This document shows positions 1-5,468 of a stretch of 5,468 nucleotides of DNA, piece by piece (positions within the stretch are counted from its first letter, which is position 1; every line of letters begins with the position of its first letter). The DNA comes from Candidatus Hecatellales archaeon. GTDB taxonomy: Archaea; Thermoproteota; Bathyarchaeia; Hecatellales; Hecatellaceae. The stretch is taken from contig QMXU01000073.1 in NCBI GenBank assembly GCA_003662305.1, positions 1-5,468 of the forward strand. Reading direction: 5' to 3'. The notes under the pieces are model-generated. The model ran no database searches and was not told the DNA's origin. It was given only the letters and a program-made list of their open reading frames with translations. Position numbers and translations under genes: made by a program.

Positions 1-1152
1 CTTCGACGCGACATCCTCACAGCAGACTTCGCCAACTCGCTTAAAGCAGGAACCACCGCTCTAAAGGCTGCCTCCGACATGGTTAAAGCAGGCTCGGCAA
101 GGCAGGTGCTAGTTGTCGCTGCTGACTGTCGTCTTGCTGCTCCCGGGTCCGGCTTCGAGCAGACGTTCGGAGATGGTGCGGCTGCCTTCTTGGTGGGCGG
201 TGAAAACGTGGTCGCCACCATGGAGGACTGCTACTCTGTTTCAGATGAAATATACGATGTGTGGCGTAGAGATGTTGACTCGTACGTGCAGTCGTGGGAG
301 GAACGCTTCGTCTACACGAGAGGATACCTGCAGGTGGTCAGAGAGACTGCCTTGGGCCTAATGAAGAAGGCTGGAGTAAACCCCAACGACCTAACCAAAG
401 CAGTCTTTTACGCGCCTGATACCAGAAGAGCCATGGGTCTGGCTAAAGGCTTAGGTTTAGACCCTAAAACCCAGCTTCAAGACCCCCTAATTGGAACTGT
501 AGGTAGCACGGGTGCAGCCCACTCTTTAATGCTGTTTGTAGCGGCTCTGGAAGACGCTAAGCCAGGTGACAGGTTTCTGCTGGCAAGCTATGGAAACGGC
601 AGCGATGCCTTCCTCTTCCAGGCTGGAGAAAACGTGGAGAATCTTAAGGGTAAAAGGAGGGGTGTGAAGGTTCACCTCCAATCGAAGCGTATGGTACCCG
701 ACTACGTCACCTACCTGAAATGGCGTGAACTTGTAAAGATGCCGGAGCCCAGGGTTCCCATGGCAGTCTCATATCCTAGCGCCGTGGCGATCTGGAGGGA
801 GCGCAACCGAATATACCCCCTGCACGGGGTTAAATGTAAAACCTGCGGTACGGTTCAGTATCCCCCTCAGCGTGTTTGCGTTAAATGCCGTACCAAAGAC
901 AATTTTGAGGAGGTCAGACTGTGCAACAGGCGGGGTAAACTCTTCTCGTTCTCCTTTGACTTCCTGAGAGGGGTGCCCATAGGACTTGTCAACTTGGATG
1001 GTGGAGGCAGAATCTTCTGCGAGCTAACCGACGTGGAAGTGAAGGAGCTAGAAGCCGACATGCCTGTGGAGTTAAGCTTCAGAAGGCTGTACCTGTGGCG
1101 TAGCGACGGCATATACGGCTACTTCTGGAAGGCTATACCCGTAAGAGCCTAG
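1..1152 (+). CDS. HMG-CoA synthase-like (thiolase fold) protein fused to DUF35 Zn-ribbon/OB domain, 5' partial
   Basis: The frame is open from base 1, so the first in-frame ATG (79) is internal and the true start lies outside the window. 383 residues are visible; counting from base 1, residues 8-207 resemble the second half of archaeal/bacterial HMG-CoA synthase (KAGT at 15-18, a GDGAAAFLVG strand-loop at 57-66, KPGDR at 187-191, SYGNGSDAF at 196-204). A rubredoxin-like zinc ribbon follows, with Cys 279/282 and 293/296 (two CxxC pairs), then an OB-fold of about 80 residues typical of DUF35. In archaea, DUF35 proteins bridge acetoacetyl-CoA thiolase and HMG-CoA synthase and share a CoA site; here the two parts are one polypeptide. 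The Cys expected just before KAGT and the His expected near 137 appear absent (Leu14, Tyr137), so a true HMG-CoA synthase role is doubtful. It could be another acyl-CoA condensing enzyme or a non-catalytic thiolase partner. Domain assignment is firm; the reaction is not known. Confidence 0.85.
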   Translation, partial: LRRDILTADFANSLKAGTTALKAASDMVKAGSARQVLVVAADCRLAAPGSGFEQTFGDGAAAFLVGGENVVATMEDCYSVSDEIYDVWRRDVDSYVQSWEERFVYTRGYLQVVRETALGLMKKAGVNPNDLTKAVFYAPDTRRAMGLAKGLGLDPKTQLQDPLIGTVGSTGAAHSLMLFVAALEDAKPGDRFLLASYGNGSDAFLFQAGENVENLKGKRRGVKVHLQSKRMVPDYVTYLKWRELVKMPEPRVPMAVSYPSAVAIWRERNRIYPLHGVKCKTCGTVQYPPQRVCVKCRTKDNFEEVRLCNRRGKLFSFSFDFLRGVPIGLVNLDGGGRIFCELTDVEVKELEADMPVELSFRRLYLWRSDGIYGYFWKAIPVRA

Positions 1153-1168
1153 CCCTCCCTCCGAAATC

Positions 1169-1182
1169 TTCCTTTTTTCCTT
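1169..1182 (+). terminator. T-rich archaeal-type terminator after the HMG-CoA synthase-like gene
   Basis: A pyrimidine tract with six consecutive T (1173-1178) lies about 20 bp after the stop codon of the upstream gene and before the livG promoter. Archaeal RNA polymerase terminates at such T-runs without needing a hairpin. The position fits the end of the first transcript, which would separate it from livGF. The call rests on composition and position only. Confidence 0.5.
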
Positions 1183-1203
1183 CAGCCTAACAGGCGGCTG
1201 TAT

Positions 1204-1229
1204 CCTGTTTGGGAAAGCCCTAAGACAGG
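1204..1229. repeat. Imperfect inverted repeat upstream of the livG promoter
   Basis: CCTGT (1204-1208) pairs with ACAGG (1225-1229), TT (1209-1210) with AA (1222-1223), and GGG (1211-1213) with CCC (1218-1220) around an AAAG loop. That gives about 10 base pairs with two single-base bulges (T1221, G1224). The element ends 8 bp before the TATA box, so it would lie outside the livG transcript and could be a DNA operator instead of an RNA hairpin. It could also be the tail of the upstream transcript or chance. Confidence 0.35.
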
Positions 1230-1230
1230 T

Positions 1231-1245
1231 AGCAATCTTTAAATA
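1231..1245 (+). promoter_or_regulatory. Archaeal TATA box (with weak BRE) driving livGF
   Basis: TTTAAATA at 1238-1245 matches the archaeal TATA consensus. The bases just before it (AGCAATCT) fit the purine-rich TFB-recognition element in most positions. Transcription would start about 25 bp downstream of the box centre, near 1266-1269, giving a 12-15 nt leader before the ATG at 1281. The leader has only a weak Shine-Dalgarno-like TGA/GAG stretch. Location in the intergenic gap supports it. Confidence 0.7.
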
Positions 1246-1280
1246 CCCTTCTACTTTGATGAAATGATAGATGAGCTCCT

Positions 1281-1967
1281 ATGCTTAAAGTTAAAAATTT
1301 AACAAAAAAATTTGGAGAACTAGAGGCTGTAAGCAACGTAAGCTTTGAAGTGAAAGAGCGTGAATGCCTGGGCATTATCGGCCCAAATGGGGCTGGTAAA
1401 ACAACCCTTTTCAATGTTATATCAGGATTTATGAAGCCCACCTCTGGAAGAGTGGAATTTCTGGGCATGAACATAACAGGTAAAAAACCGCATGAACTGG
1501 TTAGGCTGGGCTTAACCAGAACCTTCCAGATAATTAGAGTTTTCAAAAACATGACTGTGCTTGAAAACTTTTTAGCTATCACCGAAAGAGAAGAAGAATT
1601 CATCAAAGAGATGGGACTCTGGGGAAAAAGAGACTACCTGGCGAAGGACCTTCCCCAGGGAGACCTGAGAAGGCTAAACATTGGAATGGGCTTGGCAACC
1701 AACCCGAAGATGCTGCTGCTAGACGAACCCTTCTCAGGGCTAAGTCCGAAGGAAGGAGCAGAATTAGGAGCAGTCATTAAAAGGCTGAAAGAGAAAGGCA
1801 TGACCATGATAATCATCGAGCATAAGCTGAAAGAGCTTTTCGACCACGTTGAAAGAGTTCTAGTTCTAAACTACGGCCGCCTCCTCTGCGAGGGAGCCCC
1901 TGAAGAAGTGGTTAACGACGCGAAGGTGGTTGAAGCCTACCTGGGTGTCGGCTATGAAGGTGCTTGA
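1281..1967 (+). CDS. livG: Branched-chain amino acid-type ABC transporter ATPase LivG
   Basis: Cytoplasmic ATPase subunit that would power a HAAT-family importer together with LivF. Visible in the 228-residue product: Walker A GPNGAGKTT (34-42), Q-loop in TRTFQ (Gln83), signature region LPQGD (124-128), Walker B MLLLDEP (144-150) with catalytic Glu149, D-loop SGLSP (152-156) and switch His181 in IIEHK. The TRTFQ..R.F..MTVLEN block is characteristic of LivG as opposed to LivF. It is short: typical LivG proteins are about 250 residues, and the helical stretch between Q-loop and signature (97-123) is reduced. The signature and the following IGMGLA depart from the common LSYGQQRRLEIARALA form. 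The start is fixed by an in-frame TGA at 1272-1274 and by the TATA box spacing. It overlaps livF by 14 nt, so the two are surely co-transcribed. The substrate is unknown. Confidence 0.92.
   Translation: MLKVKNLTKKFGELEAVSNVSFEVKERECLGIIGPNGAGKTTLFNVISGFMKPTSGRVEFLGMNITGKKPHELVRLGLTRTFQIIRVFKNMTVLENFLAITEREEEFIKEMGLWGKRDYLAKDLPQGDLRRLNIGMGLATNPKMLLLDEPFSGLSPKEGAELGAVIKRLKEKGMTMIIIEHKLKELFDHVERVLVLNYGRLLCEGAPEEVVNDAKVVEAYLGVGYEGA
1943..1947 (+). promoter_or_regulatory. Ribosome-binding site that sets the livF start
   Basis: GGGTG ends 6 nt before the ATG at 1954 and can pair with the archaeal 16S tail. It favours ATG 1954 over the in-frame TTG at 1930, which would add eight residues lying before the conserved N-terminal strand. 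It sits inside the last codons of livG, consistent with translational coupling. Confidence 0.5.
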
Positions 1968-2646
1968 AGTCGAAAATTTGAGGGCCTACTACGAGAAGGC
2001 TCTCATACTGAGGGATGTCAGCGTCGATGTGGGTAAAAGGGAAACCGTTGCCATTCTCGGCCCGAACGGCGCCGGTAAGACAACTCTGCTGAAATCGATT
2101 GTTGGGCTGGTTAAAACTGAAGGTAAAATAAAATTTAACGGTGAAGACCTGACAGGACTTAAACCCCACGAGCGGATACGTAAGGGGATTTCCATATGCC
2201 AGGAGGGGAGAAGGCTTTTCCCGGACATGACCATTGAAGACAACCTCAGGCTTGGAGCGGCCAGAAAAGACTGCGATGACGAGTTAGAATTTGTCTACAG
2301 CATTTTCCCGGAGCTTAAAAAGAGAAGAAACCATATTGCCAAAATGGCGAGCGGCGGAGAGCAGCAGATGGCGGCAATAGGCAGGGCTTTAATGGCTAAG
2401 CCTAAACTTCTCCTGATGGATGAGCCGTCCATGGGACTCGCGCCCATAGCCATATGGCGTATAAGAGACGCCATAAAAAAGATACAGAAGGAGACTGAAA
2501 CGCAGATACTGATTGTAGAGCAGAACATCCGCTTAGCCTTCGACCTGGCTGACAGGGTGAACATCCTGATTAAAGGGGAAATCGTTGAAAGAGGAACAGC
2601 AGACTCCCTGAAAAGCCTGGAAAAACGCTATTTCGAACTGCTCTAA
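1954..2646 (+). CDS. livF: Branched-chain amino acid-type ABC transporter ATPase LivF
   Basis: Second ATPase subunit of the importer, expected to pair with LivG under the LivH/LivM pore. Numbering from ATG 1954 (230 residues, about the usual LivF length): Walker A GPNGAGKTT (36-44), Q-loop Gln83 followed by the LivF hallmark EGRRLFPDMTIEDNL (84-98), signature ASGGEQQ (132-138), Walker B LLLMDEP (152-158) with Glu157, D-loop SMGLAP (159-164), and VEQN (188-191), where Gln190 replaces the switch histidine. That His-to-Gln change is normal for LivF. The first signature residue is Ala, where Leu is usual. An alternative TTG start at 1930 would add eight residues, but the GGGTG site and the MKVLEVENL opening favour 1954. 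It overlaps the end of livG by 14 nt and ends 55 bp from the convergent livM stop. Confidence 0.92.
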   Translation: MKVLEVENLRAYYEKALILRDVSVDVGKRETVAILGPNGAGKTTLLKSIVGLVKTEGKIKFNGEDLTGLKPHERIRKGISICQEGRRLFPDMTIEDNLRLGAARKDCDDELEFVYSIFPELKKRRNHIAKMASGGEQQMAAIGRALMAKPKLLLMDEPSMGLAPIAIWRIRDAIKKIQKETETQILIVEQNIRLAFDLADRVNILIKGEIVERGTADSLKSLEKRYFELL

Positions 2647-2698
2647 ACTGAAGCTGTCTCCTGTAAGCCAAGAGAATTTATGTTTACCCAGCGACCAA

Positions 2699-2730
2699 GT
2701 TTCATCTTTTCGCTAGTTTCTTGGCTTTTA
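2699..2730 (+). terminator. Possible T-rich terminator for the livGF transcript
   Basis: More than half of these bases are T on the plus strand, in several short runs (TTT, TTTT, TTT, TTTT), starting about 50 bp after the livF stop. This would suit factor-independent archaeal termination, but the tract overlaps the 3' end of livM on the other strand, so its composition may simply reflect the Lys-rich LivM tail. No comparable T-run is visible for the minus-strand transcript in the 55-bp gap. Confidence 0.3.
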
Positions 2731-3706
2731 TCCACAGCCCCTCAGGTGCAAGGATTGCGATGACGACGAGTATTGCGTAAAGGATTATGTCGTCGTTTAT
2801 CGGCAGCCCTGTTGCCGCAATGGTTGCCATAGCCCCCTTCAACCACCAGTACTTCGTCAAGTAGATGATGAGTCCTCCGATTAGCGGGCCGAATATTGTG
2901 CCTAAGCCCCCGATAACCGCTGCGAGGATGATGAGAAGCATCAGCGGGACATCATACAGGTCAGGGGACACGGTAACCCTGTAGTGAACAATCGCTGCAC
3001 CAGCTATCCCAGCGAAAAACGAGCTTATAACGAAGGCTAGAACCTTATATTTCACCGTGTCTATTCCGACAGCCTCAGCAAGGTCCAGGTCGTCTCTTAT
3101 CGCCTTGAATTTCAGCCCTATCCGGCTGTTTACTATGGTAAACATTATCGCCACGGAGATAAGCATGATGATGAGGGCAATATAGTACTTCCCGGTAGAG
3201 GCTGGGGCGAGAGCCTTTTCAAGCCCCACCGAGAATCCTTCTTCTCCTCCAAAGATTTCTCTCCATATAACCGTGGTTTCTATGAAAACCAGCGGCAGAA
3301 CTGCTGTAACCAGGGCGAAGTACCATCCTCTAAGTCTGAGAGTTATAACTCCTATTATGAACCCTACGATTCCCGCTGCTATTCCCCCCAGGAAAATCGT
3401 GGCGAAAATGGAGATTTCAGGCATCCCGGCCAAGGGGCTGAGAAAGGTTCCTTGAAACCTAGAGGGAACCTGCAGGAGGGCTGTAGTGTAAGCCCCTATA
3501 CCCACGAAGACGGTGTGTCCCAAGTTCACCTGCCCCGTGTAGCCTACCATTAAATCCCAGCTTACCGTGAGAATCATGAAGAGGCAGGTTAAACCAAGAA
3601 TATAGGTGAACGCGTCAGGCATAAACCAAGGTGTAATCACAGCTACAATTATTAAAAAAACCATCACGGGAAGCTTCCTGCTTCGAAGGTTAAAGCCTCT
3701 CATCAC
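2702..3706 (-). CDS. livM: Branched-chain amino acid-type ABC transporter permease LivM
   Basis: Integral membrane subunit forming half of the translocation pore. The 334-residue product is hydrophobic throughout, with a basic N-terminal segment and a basic cytoplasmic tail (KAKKLAKR). Family hallmarks: WDLMVGYTGQVNLGH (50-64) followed by GIGAY (69-73); the cytoplasmic ATPase-contact loop RIGLKFKAIRDD (195-206) continuing into AEAVGID (210-216); and GGLGTIFGPLIGG (266-278). Roughly 8-10 membrane helices are expected. The start is either GTG at 3706-3704 or the next codon, ATG at 3703-3701. The first overlaps the livH stop by 4 nt (GTGA), the second by 1 nt (TGATG); the GGGG stretch a few bases upstream suits either. 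It is last in the minus-strand operon after the binding protein gene and livH, and runs toward livF. Identity is clear from motifs; the substrate is not. Confidence 0.92.
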   Translation of the reverse strand: MMRGFNLRSRKLPVMVFLIIVAVITPWFMPDAFTYILGLTCLFMILTVSWDLMVGYTGQVNLGHTVFVGIGAYTTALLQVPSRFQGTFLSPLAGMPEISIFATIFLGGIAAGIVGFIIGVITLRLRGWYFALVTAVLPLVFIETTVIWREIFGGEEGFSVGLEKALAPASTGKYYIALIIMLISVAIMFTIVNSRIGLKFKAIRDDLDLAEAVGIDTVKYKVLAFVISSFFAGIAGAAIVHYRVTVSPDLYDVPLMLLIILAAVIGGLGTIFGPLIGGLIIYLTKYWWLKGAMATIAATGLPINDDIILYAILVVIAILAPEGLWIKAKKLAKR

Positions 3707-4563
3707 TCTTTAACCCCGAACAGCCCTGTAGGCCTGAATATGAGGATGGCTATAATGATAATCATGGCGACGAACTCAGACCATCTTGCACCGTAAAGGC
3801 TGATTACGATGGTAAGCGTGTACCCCACTATGAAGGCTGCTATCACGCTTCCCCTAACGCTTCCCAGCCCTCCAAGAATGACTATGGCGAAAGCGAAGAC
3901 CAAAGCTTTAAGTGTTAGAAAGGGGTTTGCCGCGTAAATCTGAGCGAACAGCGACCCTCCCAGCGCCGCAAGAATAGCTGACACAAACATGGTAATCATG
4001 AACAGCTTACCAATGTTCAAGCCGACAAGCATCGCAGCCTCAGCATCCTGGGACGCCGCGGTTATCTCTTTTCCAAGCCTTGTCCTATTAATGAAGACGC
4101 CCAGCAGGATTAGGGCGACAACTGCGACTACAAGGGTGAAAAGTCTTATGCTTGGTATGGGCACGCCTCCTATGCACACAACGCCTCTAATCATGGAGGG
4201 AAAGGACACGCCATGCTCTCCGAAAGTTAAAAGTATAAACTGCTCAAGAATCAAAGCCAGCGCCAAAGTCACAATGATAATCATTACTTCATGCTCTCTT
4301 ATCGGCGCCATCATGCCTCTATACGCGGCTACAGCCAGCAGCCCAACCATAATCATGCCGACTATCGTGGAAAGGTAGGGGTCAAGACCTACACTGTGGA
4401 TGAGAGCTAACCCGAAGTAAGCTCCAAGAATGAAAAACGCTCCGTGAGCGAAATTCAGTATTCTTGAGACACCAAATATCAGAGTGAAACCGGAGGCGAC
4501 AAGCGCCCAAATACCGCTTACAGTCGCACCATAAATAAGAATCCTTATAAGAAGCTCAATCAT
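3703..4563 (-). CDS. livH: Branched-chain amino acid-type ABC transporter permease LivH
   Basis: Second pore subunit, expected to heterodimerise with LivM. The 286-residue product, near the usual LivH length, is almost wholly hydrophobic. It shows the hallmark ASGFTLIFGVSRILNFAHG (23-41) followed by FILGAY (44-49), the cytoplasmic coupling loop RTRLGKEITAASQD (160-173) with AMLVGLNI (177-184), and VILGGLGSVRGS (228-239). The C-terminus ends in FRPTGLFGVKE, as is usual for the family. ATG at 4563 is well supported by AGGTGG six bases upstream, and no membrane segment is lost by choosing it. It overlaps livM by 1-4 nt, so the two are translationally coupled, and it follows the binding protein gene after 50 bp. 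Nothing looks truncated or rearranged. Confidence 0.93.
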   Translation of the reverse strand: MIELLIRILIYGATVSGIWALVASGFTLIFGVSRILNFAHGAFFILGAYFGLALIHSVGLDPYLSTIVGMIMVGLLAVAAYRGMMAPIREHEVMIIIVTLALALILEQFILLTFGEHGVSFPSMIRGVVCIGGVPIPSIRLFTLVVAVVALILLGVFINRTRLGKEITAASQDAEAAMLVGLNIGKLFMITMFVSAILAALGGSLFAQIYAANPFLTLKALVFAFAIVILGGLGSVRGSVIAAFIVGYTLTIVISLYGARWSEFVAMIIIIAILIFRPTGLFGVKE

Positions 4564-4569
4564 ACCCTT

Positions 4570-4575
4570 CCACCT
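4570..4575 (-). promoter_or_regulatory. Strong Shine-Dalgarno site of livH
   Basis: Read on the minus strand this is AGGTGG, six bases before the ATG at 4563. It is the clearest ribosome-binding site in the window. It implies that livH is translated from a leadered or polycistronic message and argues against a leaderless start. Confidence 0.6.
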
Positions 4576-4580
4576 AAATC

Positions 4581-4590
4581 AAAAATAAAA
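4581..4590 (-). terminator. T-tract between the binding-protein gene and livH (partial terminator or weak promoter)
   Basis: On the minus strand these bases read TTTTATTTTT, preceded by CCC, in the 50-bp gap after the binding protein stop. A T-run here could end part of the transcripts and so keep binding protein mRNA in excess over the permeases, as is common in binding-protein-dependent systems. It could instead act as an AT-rich promoter element, but the predicted start would then fall on the livH ATG, leaving the livH ribosome site unused. Composition and position are the only evidence. Confidence 0.35.
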
Positions 4591-4613
4591 GGGTGGATTT
4601 TGGGTTTTTCGGA

Positions 4614-5468
4614 TTACTTTGTGAACCAAGGTGGGAACTTCAGCTCGCTGTTGGCCATTTCCTTAGGCCATATTATATACTGTTTTCCATCCTGCCACTG
4701 GGATATCCAGTTTCTAACAAGATTGCTACCCCATGCGAGGTCGTGATCCCACTTATATTCATGACCCCGAGGATAGAACGCTATTCTCCGAGTTAGCACC
4801 GCAGGGTTATCAGGAGTGTACTTTTCCAAGTATTTAACGACAACATCCGAGTCAAACGGGTTTGCTTCTCCAGCTGCTGCAGCAGCCTCCACAACCATCT
4901 TGTAAAGGTAAACTGCGTCGTAAGCACCATAGCCTTGATGTGCTTCCGGCGGATAACCATACTTTTTCGTGTAGTTTTCAATAAACTTCTTGCATATTTC
5001 TGTGGGCGGGGCTGTCTGCACAACTCCGCCGTCAGCAATAAATATGTAATAGTTAGCTGCTCCCTCAGTTTTCTCCCAAAATCCTAAATCTAAAGCTGCT
5101 AAGTCGTGTCCCGCCAGTAATACCGGCAATTGCAGCCTAGCCCAATGCTTAACTAAAACATCTCCCGTTCCCGCGATGGCGAGAATTGGGAGAATAACTT
5201 TAGCGCCAGCATCATGTGCCTCTATGATTAACGGCTCATATTCCGTATATCCTCTCGGAACCTTCACGTTCTTAACTACTTCTATGCCTCTTTCATCGAG
5301 CAGCGGATTAAAGAACTCTTCAACAGCGTCAACCCATATGTGCTCGTCCCTGATTATGTATATCTTACTTACATCTACTCCATATTTCTTCAGCATGTCA
5401 AGCATGTCAGCCATGTCGAAGGCGAATGAGGCTCCGTTATTCTGCGTTATCCTAAACCAGTACTTGTA
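4614..5468 (-). CDS. Extracytoplasmic substrate-binding protein of a branched-chain amino acid/amide-type ABC transporter, 5' partial
   Basis: The frame is open to the right window edge, so the ATG at 5414 is internal; the 18 codons upstream of it continue the same conserved region (YKYWFRITQNN). 284 residues are visible, lacking the signal peptide and roughly the first third, as full proteins are about 400 residues. It fits the periplasmic-binding-protein type 1 fold (LivJ/LivK, Peripla_BP_6). Visible are a second-lobe strand (KIYIIRDE, window residues 35-42), the alternating strand/helix pattern ending in PVLLAGHD (115-122), the family hallmark YGAYDAVYLY (180-189) before an Ala-rich helix, and the C-terminal QWQDGKQYIIWP block ending in PPWFTK. 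It has ten Trp, six in the last 50 residues. It would capture substrate outside the membrane and deliver it to LivH/LivM. The ligand could be an amino acid, amide, urea or an organic acid. It is first of the visible minus-strand genes; its promoter is outside the window. Confidence 0.88.
   Translation of the reverse strand, partial: YKYWFRITQNNGASFAFDMADMLDMLKKYGVDVSKIYIIRDEHIWVDAVEEFFNPLLDERGIEVVKNVKVPRGYTEYEPLIIEAHDAGAKVILPILAIAGTGDVLVKHWARLQLPVLLAGHDLAALDLGFWEKTEGAANYYIFIADGGVVQTAPPTEICKKFIENYTKKYGYPPEAHQGYGAYDAVYLYKMVVEAAAAAGEANPFDSDVVVKYLEKYTPDNPAVLTRRIAFYPRGHEYKWDHDLAWGSNLVRNWISQWQDGKQYIIWPKEMANSELKFPPWFTK

Noticed and set aside
1183..1200. CAGCC/GGCTG 5-bp stem with 8-base loop after the first gene
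   Set aside because: It is a short stem with a long loop and comes after, not before, the T-tract, so it does not form a hairpin-plus-T terminator. Probably chance.
1220..1606. 128-codon minus-strand open frame antisense to the start of livG
   Set aside because: It lies almost wholly opposite the Walker A-containing part of livG and crosses its promoter. The translation is low-complexity Ser/Leu/Phe with no recognisable motif, as expected of a shadow frame.
1930..1953. TTG at 1930 as the livF start
   Set aside because: It would add eight residues before the conserved MKVLEVENL opening and lengthen the livG overlap. ATG 1954 has a GGGTG site at proper spacing.
2647..2701. Possible small RNA or bidirectional terminator in the convergent gap
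   Set aside because: No strong inverted repeat, promoter or minus-strand T-run is visible in these 55 bases. They look like a plain intergenic spacer.
3989..4378. 129-codon plus-strand open frame inside livH
   Set aside because: It is fully antisense to conserved LivH motifs, and its Ser/Thr/Met/Ile-rich translation mirrors hydrophobic membrane codons. No ribosome-binding site or family resemblance was seen.
4593..4796. 67-codon plus-strand open frame across the 3' end of the binding-protein gene
   Set aside because: It overlaps the conserved QWQDGK..P tail of the binding protein on the opposite strand. No promoter or ribosome site is apparent, and nothing in the translation suggests a real protein.
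5393..5419. Three tandem 9-bp units (GCATGTCAA, GCATGTCAG, CCATGTCGA)
   Set aside because: They are in frame within the binding-protein gene and encode DMADMLDML, an amphipathic helix at a normal place in the fold. This is too short and too easily explained by coding to count as a repeat element. It also supplies the internal Met codons that mimic a start at 5414.

Overview
The window reads as archaeal DNA. The gene start at 1281 is preceded by a textbook archaeal TATA box (TTTAAATA, 1238-1245) that leaves a leader of only about 12-15 nt. Gene ends carry T-rich tracts instead of strong GC hairpins, ribosome-binding sites are of the GGTG/AGGTGG type, and arginine is often AGA/AGG. The first gene fuses an HMG-CoA-synthase-like domain to a DUF35 Zn-ribbon/OB domain; DUF35 partners of HMG-CoA synthase are well known in archaea. 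The species cannot be named from this sequence; a TACK-type or other uncultivated lineage is only a guess.

Layout. Positions 1-1152 (+) hold the 3' part of the fusion gene, which is open at the left window edge. A 128-bp gap follows, with a T-tract, an imperfect hairpin and the TATA box. Two overlapping ABC-transporter ATPase genes, livG (1281-1967) and livF (1954-2646), run rightwards. After a 55-bp convergent gap, the minus strand carries, in transcription order, a substrate-binding protein gene truncated by the right edge (5468-4614), livH (4563-3703) and livM (3706-2702).

How the parts work together. LivH and LivM would form the membrane pore, LivG and LivF the two ATPase subunits, and the binding protein the extracytoplasmic receptor. 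Together they make a complete importer of the branched-chain amino acid/amide (HAAT) family. The five components lie in two convergent transcription units instead of the usual single co-directional operon. The substrate cannot be read from sequence; the acyl-CoA-type neighbour leaves open a carboxylic acid or another non-amino-acid ligand.

No RNA gene, mobile element, CRISPR array or wholly new system was seen. The points most worth a second look are the apparent loss of the Cys/His catalytic residues in the HMG-CoA-synthase-like protein, the short LivG with a divergent signature motif, the split convergent transporter locus, and the hairpin just upstream of the livG promoter.
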